From the NCBI RefSeq assembly GCF_024586455.1, contig NC_065922.1, forward strand, positions 17,728,089-17,792,088: a stretch of DNA of 64,000 nucleotides. Reading direction: 5' to 3'. Position 1 is the first letter of the stretch. Each line of letters opens with the position of its first letter. Positions 10,721 to 22,989 of the stretch are shown in pieces. Made by a program: the position numbers and the translations under genes. The notes below the pieces were generated by a model. It worked only from the letters and a program-made list of their open reading frames with translations, searched no databases and was not told where the DNA came from. Source of the stretch: Bactrocera neohumeralis (lineage: Eukaryota > Arthropoda > Insecta > Diptera > Tephritidae).

Positions 10721-11795
10721 CCTTTTCTTAAAAACCTTGAGCAATAGTGGCTTGACTCTGGGACCGCACTTTAACCGAACTGAAGAATGCAGCCAATTGA
10801 GCATGCATAACTCTAAAGCAATGACATTCACCAAATAACTGTTAAAATAATGAAGTGCACAACAAAAACGAGACAGTAAAGGACGCTAGAACAAACTTCT
10901 CATACGCTACATGGAACTGGGACAGCTACAAAGGCAGCACCGCTCACCAAATACCAAAATTGCAATGAAGTCGAGGACAACAGAAGACGAAAGTACCGAG
11001 AATAAATGGCATTAAAAGTGCACGTAAAGACAATAACAATTAAGCAAAATGTGTCAGTGAAAATAAAAGCGGTGGAAAGCGCAACAACAAGACTGCTAAG
11101 TGCCGCACCGAAATGGATAAACAAACGACAAAACATTGCACGTAAATAACTTTTTGTAGCAATTCAAATCAATTAAAAGAGTTGGCAACTATGCGCCAAA
11201 CAAACTACGGCGGGCGACTGACGGCGCACAGTGAGTTTTGCAATGCAGCGCAACGAGTGGCGAGTAGCGTAGTAGCGACAAGTGCAACTTCAACAAAACT
11301 GTCATTACCATTTCCGAGAATTTAAGCAATCGGTGGAGCAAGGAGTCTCTTTGCGGCCAAGTTTCGAGTGAGTGAAAAGCACAGACAGTAAATGGCTGTC
11401 GCTTATACAATGGAGCGCTGTGGACGGCCAGCGTAGCAGCTAGGAATTTTAACGACAAACCGTAGTAAATGTATCGGATTATGAAGTTTAATGATGGCAA
11501 GTTTAAGAAACATGAAACAGTTTTCTTCAAAGTTGCTCGGGAATTTGTGTTGTTCGGTTTATGTAGTGAATAATTGGGGTCATTCGCTGGCAAGTTGTTA
11601 TTTGCTGTGGTATGCGCTGATTTCAAGTAAATTAGTGGAGATACAGAGTATACAGTTGGCTTGTATTGAGGAGTCTTTGTGGTAGCTTAATTAATGATTT
11701 GCTTGAAACTTTATTTGAAATGTTCGCTTGAGCTTAAGTATCTTGTTGGAGTGTTTTCTAAACTTTAAAGGCTCCATATATATGCTTACTAAATT
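10720..11795. other. no gene seen
   Basis: Short overlapping frames only. The longest, 145 codons on the minus strand (11189-11626), has no recognisable domain and unremarkable composition; I regard it as chance. The start of the segment may still belong to the transposase relic on its left. Confidence 0.4.
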
Positions 11796-11799
11796 TCTT

Positions 11800-12370
11800 G
11801 TAAGTTTGAGTAATAATTCCGATAATTCCAGACTTAGGTTAAGTGAACGAGTTTCAAATCAAAAAAGGTATGAAACTTTGACTAAGCCAAGGCACAGACC
11901 TGCATTATAGAAAGGGTAACATTTAATGGAGTTTCGTCTCTACCCTCTCCCTGTCTCTATATCTCTCCTTTGTAGTATTTTCTGCAGTTCCCTTTCAATA
12001 TGTTTGAAGTCCTGATTAAAGAAACTGTTTTCAAATTATAAGAGGGGTCTACAGGCACTTATAGAATTCAAAACTGTGCCGTAAATGAAATGTATATTAA
12101 GCATTATTTATAGGAATCTATGGGCTCAATTCACTTAATGTTACAACACAGTTTAGTGATTCGAGAGTTCATGAAATCTTCAATCCAAATGGGTACTCTT
12201 TGTTCATCAAATTTCCTTCAGCTTCTTTCTCTTCATTCCAAAGGTGTCAAACATTGCTTAAGCCAAGACACATTCCCGATAAATAAGGAGTGATTCACTC
12301 AATCGACTTTCTCACTCACCCTTTCTATCTCTACTAGTCTTTCAAAGCTTCTCTCAAAAGAACTTATGCA
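11800..12370. repeat. two diverged relatives of the 190-bp tandem unit
   Basis: Around 11863-11990, TATGAAACTTTGACTAAGCC is followed by AAGGCACAGACC and then a TCTC-rich tract. Around 12247-12330, TGTCAAACATTGCTTAAGCC is followed by AAGACACATTCC and a TCTC/CTTTCT tract. The order of blocks is the same as in the 8.1-8.9 kb array, so these are likely older dispersed copies of the same unit about 3-4 kb away. Confidence 0.6.
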
Positions 12371-13920
12371 AATACCACTTTAAACTGTTTAAACTTTTTG
12401 CCAAACGAAGTAATAATTTGAGAAATAAATTTTTATATACAACAAAAGACTCTTTTTCGTCAGCATATAGTGTCTTTTGTCACGCTGCTTTGCATCAATT
12501 TGTATCTGCCACTTGCTACTTCTGTGGTCAGTTGCACGAAATTGCATTCCTTGCTGCAGCAGCTGCCACCAAATAAATGAGCGCATGTTTTGACTCTTTT
12601 ATCTCCCTTGTTCTAAACGTGACTTCCCGATTTGGCATGGTTTCGTTTGTCTTTTCTATCTGGTCAAAGTTCAAAGTAAGCAACATCGCTGACAGCAAAC
12701 AAATCGAAATTAAAATTTCAACACCACAAACTGGCAACACGCCTCACCATTCTCCGCTTTGTTCAAACATTTCTAATTTCTTTTCTTTGTATTTTCCTAT
12801 TTTGGTTATTTGTCTGGCGACTTTGTAGCGTTTAGTGCAGAGCCCAATGTGACTACGATTTGTTATTGCTATTGTTTCTTGAAGTTTTTTTCACATCGTA
12901 TTTAGTCTAGGGTCAAAGAAGAATGTGAATGGGAGATGAAGAAGAAAAGAACAGTGACATTATCGTCTTTGAAGAGACAATTGTAAATATGTACTCATAT
13001 TTTATTTTGAGTTTGAGAGTTGCTTTCACTAAGAAAGAAAAAAACGGTTCTCGATTGAGGGGATTACTATCTATAAAATCGATAGTGTTAGATTTTCAAG
13101 TTACTTTCTTCTAGAAATCGGATTAAGTTGAGCTCTTCTTTTGCAGCTCAAAAAGTCTCTATGAACTTTACATTTTATCGTTCTCTGGAAACAACTTCGA
13201 AAGGAGAACAGTTTTTTTTTAATATTTTTGATTCTCAACCTCTTTTTTGAATTCTATGTGAAGAGTGGAGCAGCCAACTTCAAGCCCGGCGTGAAGTCAA
13301 AAATTCAATTATGGTTCAAATCTAGCGCTGCGTTATTATGTGATCCTTTGTCCAGCTTTTACGATCACGAAGATTTTTGACGTTTAACACGCCAGTTTGA
13401 AAATGACGGTATAGGCTTGGTTCGAATTTGTCGAAAGTTTGATGTTGAGAAGAATGCCAGAAACCTTTTACTCAGTCAACATTTATTTTTCCTCTCCTGA
13501 AGTTAAGTGGTTTAGTTCAGTGTTTAAGACACAATAGACCTAAGACCGTGGAGCAATCCTCATCTGTTTATCTTAGTTCTGTGTTTTGTGCTCTCCACCA
13601 TACAACCGAAGACATCGGCTTAATATTTTCTAATAAGAAGGGAGAGTTCTCAAAGTATGTAGATATTAATGAGGGAATCTTTTCTAATTCCTGCCGCTGT
13701 AACTAACTATCAAATCCAATCTATTGTATGTCATATGAATTAACTGTTCAGAAAAGTGATATAAAGGCCTTAGAATAGTTACCATTTATCACATGTCAAG
13801 AACTCCCGATGATTGCTACGTTTCTGGAAAATAAGTGAATTTTACGAGAACACAGTACGATAATAGTTAAAGAAGATGGCTAATCCAGAGAACGCACTTG
13901 GACTACTATTCTTTATGAAA
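12371..13920. other. no gene or recognisable element seen
   Basis: AT-rich sequence with short unremarkable frames on both strands. No known transposon block, tandem repeat or splice-like exon could be identified by eye. Confidence 0.4.
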
Positions 13921-13934
13921 TCATAAAAATGCAA

Positions 13935-14235
13935 TCCCTGTGTTTGATCTCATAAGTAAGCAATGTGGCCAATAGAAATTTGGCCAGGCGTCTAATTTCT
14001 ATGCCCACCAGTAGAGTTGACTTTCTGAAAGTATGAACTCCAAAGTATTTAAACCTCGATCTCGCAAACACGGGACAATCGAAAAAGACATGTTGAAATT
14101 TTTCATCTCTTCTTATTTCATAGAATCTCTGCAGCTGATGTTCGATAAAATTACAAACCTTACAGATTGGACGCAGCTCGTCCCAGATAGGAAGCTTTAA
14201 TGGATTCTTAATACTCGTATCGATGAGAGAGCAAC
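13935..14235 (-). pseudogene. LINE C-terminal (zinc-knuckle) relic
   Basis: On the minus strand a frame reads C-K-V-C-N-F-I-E-H and then FQHVFFDCPVFARSRFKYFG. This matches the C-terminal CxxC..H..C motif followed by CP.F...R that ends the ORF2 of RNase H-bearing LINEs (Jockey/R1/I-like), compare 60430-60500. The following residues (TLLVGIEIRRLAKFLLAT) fit the tail of such proteins. The upstream coding part is not recognisable, so this is either an old copy or only its 3' end. Confidence 0.55.
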
Positions 14236-15440
14236 GAAGGCATTGATTTTCTTATACTGCTGCAGAGGAGCCATTGGCCAAATGCAGGATCTTTCAGCGA
14301 AAGTGGTCCATAATCAAGCTCATCACGTCTTATGGGGTTTTTAAATGGTGGAAGGCCCTAGAAAAAAAGAAAAAGGCTTGTGGAGGGGAGCGTCGTCAGG
14401 ACCTCTTTATCAACTTCAGTTTCAGACTTCATTAGTATTGCAGTGTTTTTCAAGCCGAGGTTGCTGCCTTCATTATAACGTCTGCGATACTAGCCTTGAG
14501 CTCACTGGGTGCAGGGCTGATTAAGGAATGCCTAACCTCATTATCAATGATATCAAATCACTTTGTGATAAGACAATTATAGAAGCCAGACCACGGAGGA
14601 ATCGCACGTAACTATAAAGATGATGAGCTGGTGGTAAGGAAAGGTACCCTAGCCACTATCAGTAGAATGGGAACGGGTCGAAGGGAATTCCTGTCGTGTG
14701 TTCTACTAATAGAAAGCTGGACTTTGTGGGAACTTGGCCAGTGTTAGGCTACCATCAGCTCATGCGCTGTCGCAACATCCTTTTGGCCCAAGCTCGATCA
14801 TAAGAGATCCAATGAGCTGTTTGCACTCAGTAAGCTTCTCCCTACTTGTGTTTTCCTTCCGCGGCAGTGGTGCCTTCGGAATCTTGTATTTCCTATAAAA
14901 CCATCTCAGTTTAATTTGGGTTAACGGCGCGGTAGCCAAATCTCATTCTTCAGAAGCGCTAGTTCAGCGCTGGCGTTGTGCTTGCCCAGCACCTTCTCAA
15001 ACTGCCGTTTAATACTAAGGACGGATTGGCCAATTGACCAACCGTCCTCTGAACTGCCTCTCTCCGATAGGACTGGGTCATATTCCATTGTCAGCACCAT
15101 TGACTACCTTCCTCTGAAATATCCAGCACATCTGGCATATCTTAATAACTAAGAAATCAAAGTATTGCAGTACGTATAGTGGAACTGTGTAGGGTGGTAA
15201 GCTTGATGTGAGACCTCTTTTTGTACTATACTACAACTTTCTTGCTTGTTTTTTGACATTTCGACTGTTTAAGCAGCGAGTATTGGTTAATTTTCCCACC
15301 GTACTTTGGGAGCTTCTCTCTCACATCGAGTAAGCATTTTGCTCTAGAAAATGTTCCAAATTGCTTAAAGTCTTTAAAAAAATGCAAAACAATTGACTTA
15401 CTCGACTGATTGACTAACAGTACTTACTCAATGAAAGCAT
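14236..15440. other. unassigned stretch, possibly further LINE remnant
   Basis: This stretch is slightly more GC-rich than its surroundings, as degraded coding sequence would be, and lies directly upstream of a minus-strand LINE C-terminus. No reverse transcriptase or RNase H motif could be read in any frame, so it is not called. Confidence 0.3.
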
Positions 15441-15639
15441 GAACTGCTACATGCAAAGAAAACCAGCAGAAATGCAGACAAAGGCAGCAAAACGAAATGC
15501 AAAGCGAGCAAGAATTGAAAGAAACATAGAAGCTGCTGCTGCCTGGCTTAAATGGTGTCTAAGGCAAGACACTGGCGTCAGCAGCAAATTTGCTGATATT
15601 GAAAGACCCATTGACATTTGGAGACAATAATGGTGTCGA

Positions 15640-16560
15640 AACGCACACGCACACAAGTGAGTACACATACACATACCTATATATGTATAAAGAAACCAAC
15701 TGTGCTGGATTTAAAAAAAAACGGGAAAATGAACAGCAAATTGCTGCAAAACGCTGCACTTTTTAGCAATGTTTTTATGTCACTTTTATTTATGATTTTT
15801 TTTTATACTTTTTTATTTAAGTTCTTTTTTGTTTGTTTTTTTTTATATTAAAATTTTTTTTAATTTTTTTTAAATTTAAAATTTAATTTAAATTTTTTTT
15901 TTAATTATTTTAAAATTTTTTTTTAATTTTTTTTTTAATTTAAAAAAAAATTTTTTTTTAAATTTGTTTTTTAATTTTTTTTTTAATTTTTTTTTTAATT
16001 TTTTTTTTTTAATTTTTTTTAGTTTATGTTTTGCAGCATGTATTTTTGGCGCTTTTCACGTGCCGCATCCGCTTGTCCAGTCGCCTGTGCGCTTATCCTT
16101 TCCTCAATTCGTTTGCTCGTTTGTTTATTTGCTGGCTTGTTTGTTTGCTTTGGTTCTTTTCTTCAATTTTCGGCTTTGGTTTTGCAACTTTTTTCGCTTG
16201 CAATTTGTTGACTGTTTTTTCTTTGCTGCTTCGTTGCGAATGCAAGAAGAATTCGTGGTTGTCTCCATAGCTTTCAGGCTGTCATTTGGTCGTTTCATTT
16301 TTTCTGCTTTTGTTTCGTTTCTGTTTCTGTTTCTGCTTATTTGCTGTATTTGGTCATGTTCGTTTACCTTTTTTGTTGCAGTTTTGTTGTTGTTTTTGTT
16401 TTGTTGTTCTTTCACTTTATTGTCGCTGTTGTTGTTGTTTCTGTTTTTTGCTGTTGTTGTTGTTTTTTGGATTTTCTGACTTGCCCAACCGACTGCCAGT
16501 TTGTCCGCTTTCATTCGCCTGTGTTTGTGTTTGCATTTGTATTTGTTCATTGTCTCCTTT
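15640..16560. repeat. T-rich low-complexity tract
   Basis: About 15780-16020 is almost pure T with A-T interruptions. About 16080-16560 is T-rich with many TTG, TTTTG and TGC motifs. The 171-codon plus-strand frame at 15964-16479 (phenylalanine/leucine-rich) and the 149-codon minus-strand frame at 16125-16574 (asparagine/lysine/threonine-rich) are translations of this composition, not credible genes. Confidence 0.75.
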
Positions 16561-17645
16561 GTAATATTAAACAAAGCGTGGAACGTGATTGCAATTAAAA
16601 TTGAAAAGCGTTAAGCGAACTGGACTATTAAGTTGCATACACAATGCGCGCACACATGCAACATGCCGTTACATATGCACTTAGCTATGTGTGTGTGTAC
16701 TTTGGAAACCCGTACCCGTACTCATACACATACAAATATTGACTCACAAAAACACAGGCAAAAACATAAATAAAATACACAAAAGTGTATGTGAGAATGT
16801 GTTAGTGTAAATACTTGAATTTCATTGTATTTCCCGAATGTCCAACATGTCGCTGAAAACAATAACTTTATATATACATATATACTTATATACGTAGATT
16901 TGGTATTGATGTTTTTGCTATTACTGTTATTGAAAGTCTATCGAAAAATTACCGTCTATGCGGTTGTAAAACAATCTTTAAGAATTCTAAATTTTCATTT
17001 TGTTGTTTTAGTACAAGCTCGTGAATTATCCTTGAAATATTTGACTTCCTTCTGAGCCTACCTCCACCTTTTACAAATATATTCCAGAGAGAATTTTTCA
17101 ATTATTTCAAAAATTATTTTTCATTTTAATTAAGTGTTCTTCAGGCCAAGGCCATTGATTACAGGTTCTCCTGTGATTTTTTCTTCAAATTTTTGAATTA
17201 TTATCGTTTAAGATATACTATATAAAACAAATATTTGACTTGGCTCTTGCCAACATCTCGACATTGTCACGAAAAGCAAATTTGGTCTTTGGTTAGGAAA
17301 TTCGATCACTAAAGTTAATAGGTTCCAGCATAACATGGCACATCATGATACATGAGATTGCATAACTGTCTCCGTATAACTAAAATTACAAATCATTTGA
17401 GGAAAAATGGAGAGGATGATATATGAGAGTGTTTTAGCTGCTGAAAAACGAAAAACTCCATTTTTACCATAAAATAAGTCATCTTTGGAATATCGCAAGT
17501 TCAGACCAAACTCCTCTAAGAATGATCTCTATGGAATTACAGAACATAAAGAAAATATGGTAGTGAAAAACATGAACACTTAATCGAGAAACTGACGCTA
17601 TACGATGACTACAATATATAATGAAGTTTCAGGAACTTATGAATC
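16561..17645. other. no gene seen; CA/GT microsatellites
   Basis: CA- and GT-rich short runs occur at about 16626-16800. The remainder is AT-rich with no recognisable element. Confidence 0.4.
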
Positions 17646-17649
17646 AATA

Positions 17650-18140
17650 GAGCTAAGAGAAACTAAACGAACTGTCTACCCGGAGCGGTCGTTTAAGTTT
17701 GCAGAATAGCCAGAAGTAACGCGGAGCTAAATCAGGCGAAAACGGTGGTTGCGGCACGATATTTGTTGAAAATTTGGCGAAAACCCCACGCAGAATTAAT
17801 GCAGTATGCGACGGTGCATTATTGTGGTGCAAAACTGAAGAATGTTCAGCCCTCTTTTTACGAATAGCTTCCCGCAAACGACGCATAACGCTCAAATAGT
17901 AGTCCTTGTTGAAATTTTGGGCGATCGAAAGGAGTTCGGTGTGCACCAAACCTCGATAATCGAAGAAAACTGTGAACATAACCTTGATTATTGACCTGCT
18001 TTGACATGTATTTTTCTGTTTCGGCTCATTTTCACCACGATATTCGGCGGATTGATTGTCTGTGTCTGGATCATCAGCATAGAGGAGGCAGCATGTTTGC
18101 CTGACCATGGTCAAAGCTACTAAGCATCTAAATGTGTGCA
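17650..18140 (-). pseudogene. mariner transposase relic, C-terminal half, catalytic residues lost
   Basis: The minus-strand frame of 162 codons reads YADDPDTDNQSAEYRGENEP, then VFFDYRGLVHTELL, then YYLSVMRRLREAIRKKR, then LHHNNAPSHTALILRGVFAK and PFSPDLAPRYFWLF. These are the successive blocks of a mariner-type transposase. The expected HHDN is HHNN, so the second catalytic aspartate is lost. The expected aspartate just after DLAP(C/S) has been removed, leaving DLAPRYFWLF. The N-terminal DNA-binding half is missing. Spacing by alignment would have been DD34D. Confidence 0.85.
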
Positions 18141-18479
18141 ATCGATTAGCTGGTGAATCCTGGGTCTATAAGCCAAGGATTCTCAGGTGGTTGGCTTGGG
18201 CATCAAAAGCATCGCAGACTTCGGTAGGGCTCTAAGTAGGGTGCCAAGTGCCCATGCCCGACGGCAGCATTTGCAGTCATGCATCATGCACACCACTTCG
18301 CCTAGTAATCGGTCAGGTAGCCAAGCACATACTGCTTCAGAGGCAAGGTAATCTCATCCAAGCGTATGAAGAACTTAAGTGATGCAATACCATTGGCTTT
18401 TCTCCCAACCGACAGCATTACCAAAACGGTAAACTTCACATAGGTTACCTTTAACAGCAATGCTGAATGAATTGATTCC

Positions 18480-19110
18480 ACTGTCGTGCTACTGCTTAGG
18501 GATAATACAATAAAGTGGTACACCGACGGCTCGAAAACGTCGGAGGCAATTGCATCAAATGTATAGTCGCGAATGAACTGGCTGATAAGTTTGCCCGCTC
18601 TGCAGCATCCACTAACATGGTACAACCTAAACCTTTCATCGCGTGGGGTCCTCATACCATGAAGGAGCTACTCCGCAAGGAAGAAAGAGAAGACAAGGAG
18701 AGGTGTTGGCAATAACTTCAAGGTATGCGCCAGGCCAGGTTGCTAATGGGTGATTACAAGCACAACAGGTTTAAATATGAAATCAACCTCCCTCGGAGCA
18801 ATCTCTGGCTACTTGTCGTTCTTTACACTGGCCACTGTAAGCTCAATAAGCACTTACGGAATATGGAGCTTCTTGTGCAAAATGTCGGTTCTGTCACAGG
18901 TAGCAAGAGCACCTGTTAATTGACTGCATAGCAATCTGTAGACGCAGGATAAAGGCCCTGGGATCCATGTGTGCAAATTGGGATCCCATCGTCTCATTAG
19001 CGCCTAGCAGTATATTGGAACTTATCAATATGCTGAGCTATGGGGATCGTTGTGACATAGGATAGGGCACAATAATCCTTAGGTGGCTTTGCAATCCTCA
19101 TCTATTAACC
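18480..19110 (+). pseudogene. LINE-B fragment: RNase H and C-terminal tail
   Basis: On the + strand a frame begins IKWYTDGSKTSE, the first catalytic block of an RNase H domain. Further on a second frame gives NELADKFARSAAS, the last RNase H block. It continues with MRQARLLMGDY and NLPRSNLWLLVVLYTGHCKL, the conserved tail of ORF2 in Jockey/R1/I-like LINEs. The segment 18930-19060 (ICRRRIKALGSM) is the final part. A CACAATA..CCTTAGG-like 3' untranslated piece follows. At least three frameshifts separate the blocks and the middle of RNase H is deleted. The reverse transcriptase is not present. Confidence 0.75.
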
Positions 19111-20919
19111 TTCCGTCTCTAATGGGTAATTTCCGATGTACCCAAAAGTTTGCTTCTCTCTCTTCATACCCTCCCGAGTCTAATTTGAAATGTAAATGAA
19201 CTCTAATTAAATATTTTTAATTGTCCCCATAACTAAAGCTGCCTTACTTGCTCAGCCCAATATACCTAATTAATGTCTTTTTTTTTGAGAGCAAAATTTA
19301 TATAATGAAAATTATAATTTATAGTATTATCTGCATATGCTTCTTTTATCAGCTTGTCAAGTGCCTTTCTTCATAATTTGCAATTTTTATTCGACACCAA
19401 AAATATATATTTATCTTAATGACACGCATTCGGGTAATTAATATGTGCAAAGTTCCAAAAATTTTAATGAGAGTACTCATATTTCAGCTATTATTTCCAC
19501 GCACACCAAACTATTTTCCAAATATAAGTTAGACCCTAAAAAGCCGCCGCGCACAAACCTTTGCTTTGACGCAACTTCGCAGACAATAAATAAGCTCGAA
19601 TTTCTGCATCATTAACACCGATGAAGGCCAACACACACACGAAAAGTAAATTATGTCCAAAGATACCATACAAGCGCCAAGCTGGGAGCATATGCATGAG
19701 CGAGCGAGCGACCGAATTCCAAAAGGACGCAACTGCCGCGATTAGTGTCGCATATATGCGGTAGATAGTGTAAGCTGATGTGCGTCTAAAGTTTTGCGAC
19801 TTTTATCTACTCTCGCCGACTTTTCAGGGCAGTTAGCCGAAATATGTCATTATCACGAGCGAGTGAACAACAGTTACATACAAGTATGCCACAAGAAGAA
19901 AGTGTGTGTATAAATAGAAAAGGGAACGACAATAGAAACATTCTAATGAATTGCTAATACTCATATGTCAGGCGTTGGACCCTCATTTGAAACTTAACTC
20001 ACAGCCACACACATGCACATGCGCACATATTTAAATATGTATACATAATAGATCTCCTTACATATGTGCTCCAAAAGTTTGCTGAAGACTTCAAATGCAA
20101 AGCGACCGCGAAAAGCCAGCGAAGCGTCGCATGCAGGGAGTCGCACCCCTTGTGCCCCCGGTGTGTGGCAGGAAGCTGCCGTTTTGTGGTAGCTGCTGGA
20201 AATTTGCTACTAAATCAAATAGTTAATAAATCACAGGCGCTTAGCAGAAGAAAAAAAAACGATGTTTAAGGCGTATTGGCGAGATTGAATAAGTAGTGAG
20301 CGCAGTAAAGTATATGAAAAGTTAGAAGTTGCAAGTTTCTTCCAATGAGTTGCAGACGTACGCAATATCAGCTTGACAATTGTGGCAGCAATAAAGTAGG
20401 AAGAAGTTGAAAGTTGGAGGCGTATCTTTATTGTACTCAGTCTGAGTTAAACATACTTGTAGCTGCGCATATGTGTGATAAACAACAAAAATGTTGAGGA
20501 ATTTGCTGTTCAATATACTTTATTGTTCGTTTTAATGAGGTTATAAAGGTCGTTAAGCTCTGTGGATATTCATTTATGTTTGCATCGAGAGGAAGCTTAT
20601 GTGCTAGTGCAAGATTAAAACCTTCTCACGAGGCTTCTAGTTTGTTTAAAAAAGAACTCTATAATACTTTCATATGGACACTAAGATTATTTGTTGTTGT
20701 AATTATTGCTATTGTAGTGATAAAAATATTTTAAAACAATTTTAAGATCTCCTGCTGTGTTGAAGTTCTCATGGCGTGATTAAAATACTATTTTTTCCGG
20801 CTACCGTTTTTTCCTGACCCGACTCATGTTGGAATGCCTAAGAAATGACGAAGGTTTTCCCAATTGCTTAGATTTGACATACTTGGATATTGGTTACACT
20901 ACCGTTATTTTGTAGTCGT
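19111..20919. other. no gene seen
   Basis: AT-rich sequence. The GC-richer patch at 20090-20190 has a short frame without any known domain. No element could be identified. Confidence 0.4.
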
Positions 20920-20930
20920 AAATTGAATAT

Positions 20931-20974
20931 CGGCTATAATCGCGTAAGCGGTGTCAACGCCAATTAAGAAGAAG
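20931..20974 (+). mobile_element. 44-bp LINE-A 3'-end insertion with 11-bp target duplication
   Basis: CGGCTATAATCGCGTAAGCG and the AATTAAGAAGAAG tail are identical to the 3' end of LINE-A apart from one base (TCAACG for TCTACG). The insert is flanked by AAATTGAATAT at 20920-20930 and again at 20975-20985. The 5' truncation leaves only the last 44 bp of the element. The target duplication is exact and is not microsatellite, which makes this the cleanest example of the class in the window. Confidence 0.85.
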
Positions 20975-21344
20975 AAATTGAATATATAGCAGATCTGGTA
21001 TATTTAATTCTGGAGATTCGACTACAAAAAGCCACCTGAACTGAAGATCTCTGACCGGAGTTCATCCTTATATATATAACCGTCAGCTGACACCCTTCTT
21101 ATTCACACACTTATACACCCTTCTCTTATTTGTGTTTCCTATTTCGAGAAATCTGGTGGGGTTTGGAGGTTTGCTATTTTGTTTCTGCAACAGATTTCAC
21201 CAAACTCTACTTTACTTACAGGGTTGCCATGTCTATGATGTTACTTTGTTGAAAAAACTATTAAGAAATATAAATTCCCTAAAAAGTGAGCAAAGGTTTG
21301 GAACGGAGAACACTCAAAAATAACACCACTGGAGCCATGAACGT

Positions 21345-21394
21345 ATTTTTAAATAAGATTTGGCTAGAATATCAGTTTACTGCAAAATGTGGTG
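21345..21394 (+). repeat. exact 50-bp duplicate of 24403-24452
   Basis: The 50 bases beginning ATTTTTAAATAAGATTTGGC and ending AAAATGTGGTG are identical at the two sites, about 3 kb apart and in the same orientation. The flanks differ. The identity is high for a region whose other repeats are diverged. Confidence 0.85.
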
Positions 21395-21509
21395 AAATAT
21401 ACTTGTAGTAAGTGTGTTGAGTTTGTAAAAGTATGGGTTTCAGAACGAAGAAAGCTCCGAAAAGTTGAACGATAAGCTATCGAGTGCCAATTAATAATGA
21501 GTTAGCCTA

Positions 21510-21805
21510 CAAAGGTTATACACCTTTTTCTTGATTTTGATTAGCTAATTTATATGGCAGCTGTATGCTATAGTAGTCCGCTCTATATTCGGAGTTTTTA
21601 GCGAGGCCTCAGATAATAATCTACGTCAAATTTCGTGACGTGTGCAAAATTTCAGGTCGAAATCTCAAGAATTGAGGAACTTGTTCGCAGGCTGCCCTGA
21701 CTAAATCCAGCTGGTCATGTGGGTCATTTATATATGTAATTTCTAGGCTCTCTGATGTTTTCTTTTGGGTTTTGCAAACTTCGTGGCAAACTTCAAAAGT
21801 GGTTT
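21510..21805 (+). repeat. dispersed repeat, CAGCTAT...ACAAACTTCGTG type, copy
   Basis: It contains TTATATGGCAGCTGTATGCT, then TGCAAAATTTCAGGTCGAAA, CTCAAGAATTGAGGAACT and TTGCAAACTTCGTGGCAAAC in the same order as the copies at 44010-44680, 47725-48220 and 51690-52000. No protein is encoded. The minus-strand 69-codon frame is a shadow. Confidence 0.7.
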
Positions 21806-21889
21806 GCCTGGTTTCGGGATTCGAGAACAAAAATAAAATTTAAGCACAGACATCGCTCAATTGTTTCTTAAAATTTATTGTTTCATTAA

Positions 21890-22854
21890 GAACTGTACAC
21901 TTTTGCATTCGTTTGAACTAATTGTCGAAGCAATTTTGCCGCTCTGATTGGGATATCTCTAAAACATGCCTATGAACTCATCAACCGCCCCTTCAAGTGC
22001 CGGAATACGTTGACCTCTTAGTTTATTTTTTATGAACCGGACAAAAAGAAGTCATTCCGTGCCAAGTCCGAACTATACGGAGGATGACTCATCAAGTCGA
22101 TGTTTTGAGTGCTCAAAAATGCAGTTGTTTCAGTCGATGTGTGAGAGATAGCATTGTTGGTGAGAAGAGTGATGGTCTGCGGTGGTAGATTTTCCTGATT
22201 TCTTGAAAGACCACTGGCAAAAAAATGGTTGTGTACCACTCAGAATTTACTGTTTTGCGTTGAACTAGTGGCATGGTTGAGAATGCCGCGTTGTTCCGAA
22301 AAAAAGGCAATCATTTGCTTGTAAGTTTTTCGTGCGCAAACAACTTTTGTTGGATTCGGCTCATCTTAAACATCCATACAGTCGACTGCAGTTTATTTTC
22401 GGGTTCATACGCATAAACCCACGGTACCTCATCTATCATGATTTCAGAGAGGTGTTTCGAAGCACCGCTATCGTATTTCCCGACCAAACGACGCGATCTT
22501 TGTTTTGCTGGGCGATCGTCAAATTGTGTGGAGTCCAACATGAACAACTCTTTTTATACAGCCAAATGTTTTTGCAATCTTGAATCTCACGATAGGTCAC
22601 ATGACGATCTTGCAATATCAGTTTGCGCAAAATATCAATGGTTTCCGGAACAAGAACTGATTTTGGACGATCTCTCCAAAATTCGTCTTGGACTGATATA
22701 CAACCTCGATTGATTTCACCATACCATCGATAAATGCTGGTCCTTGATCGTCGTCAAAAATGGAATTTAGTTCATCTATGCACTCCTGATAAGTTAATCC
22801 ACACCGAAAGTTCTAAATAATATTCGCGCGAAAATGTTCGAGGTGTAATTCCAT
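21890..22854 (-). pseudogene. mariner transposase relic, nearly full length
   Basis: The minus-strand coding sequence starts at about 22852 with MELHLEHFRANII and runs through LTYQECIDELNSIF, LILQDRHVTYREIQ (helix-turn-helix region), IDEVPWVYAYEPE (first catalytic block, aspartate kept), VNSEWYTTIFLPVV and PPYSSDLARNDFFL. The second block reads TNNAISHTS where DNA-SHTS is expected, so that aspartate is lost. Spacing to the third block is 34 residues, so the type is DD34D. Several frameshifts and stops break it into at least four frames. I could not fix the terminal repeats. Confidence 0.85.
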
Positions 22855-22989
22855 TTTTTTTGGTCGAGAAGAAAATTTTAAGTTACTGTAAAAACAAAAA
22901 TAGCACTCCTTTGTCCAAACGTGCTGAGTATTCCTCCCGTCAAAACTGTCAAACTTTTCGATAAAATAGTGAGTTTCCAGATTACAAAC

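Noticed and set aside
11189..11626. 145-codon minus-strand frame
   Set aside because: No domain recognised, no start or splice context, ordinary composition; likely chance.
15964..16574. Frames of 171 codons (+) and 149 codons (-) over the same T-rich tract
   Set aside because: Both follow base composition, with no domain and strong low complexity on both strands.
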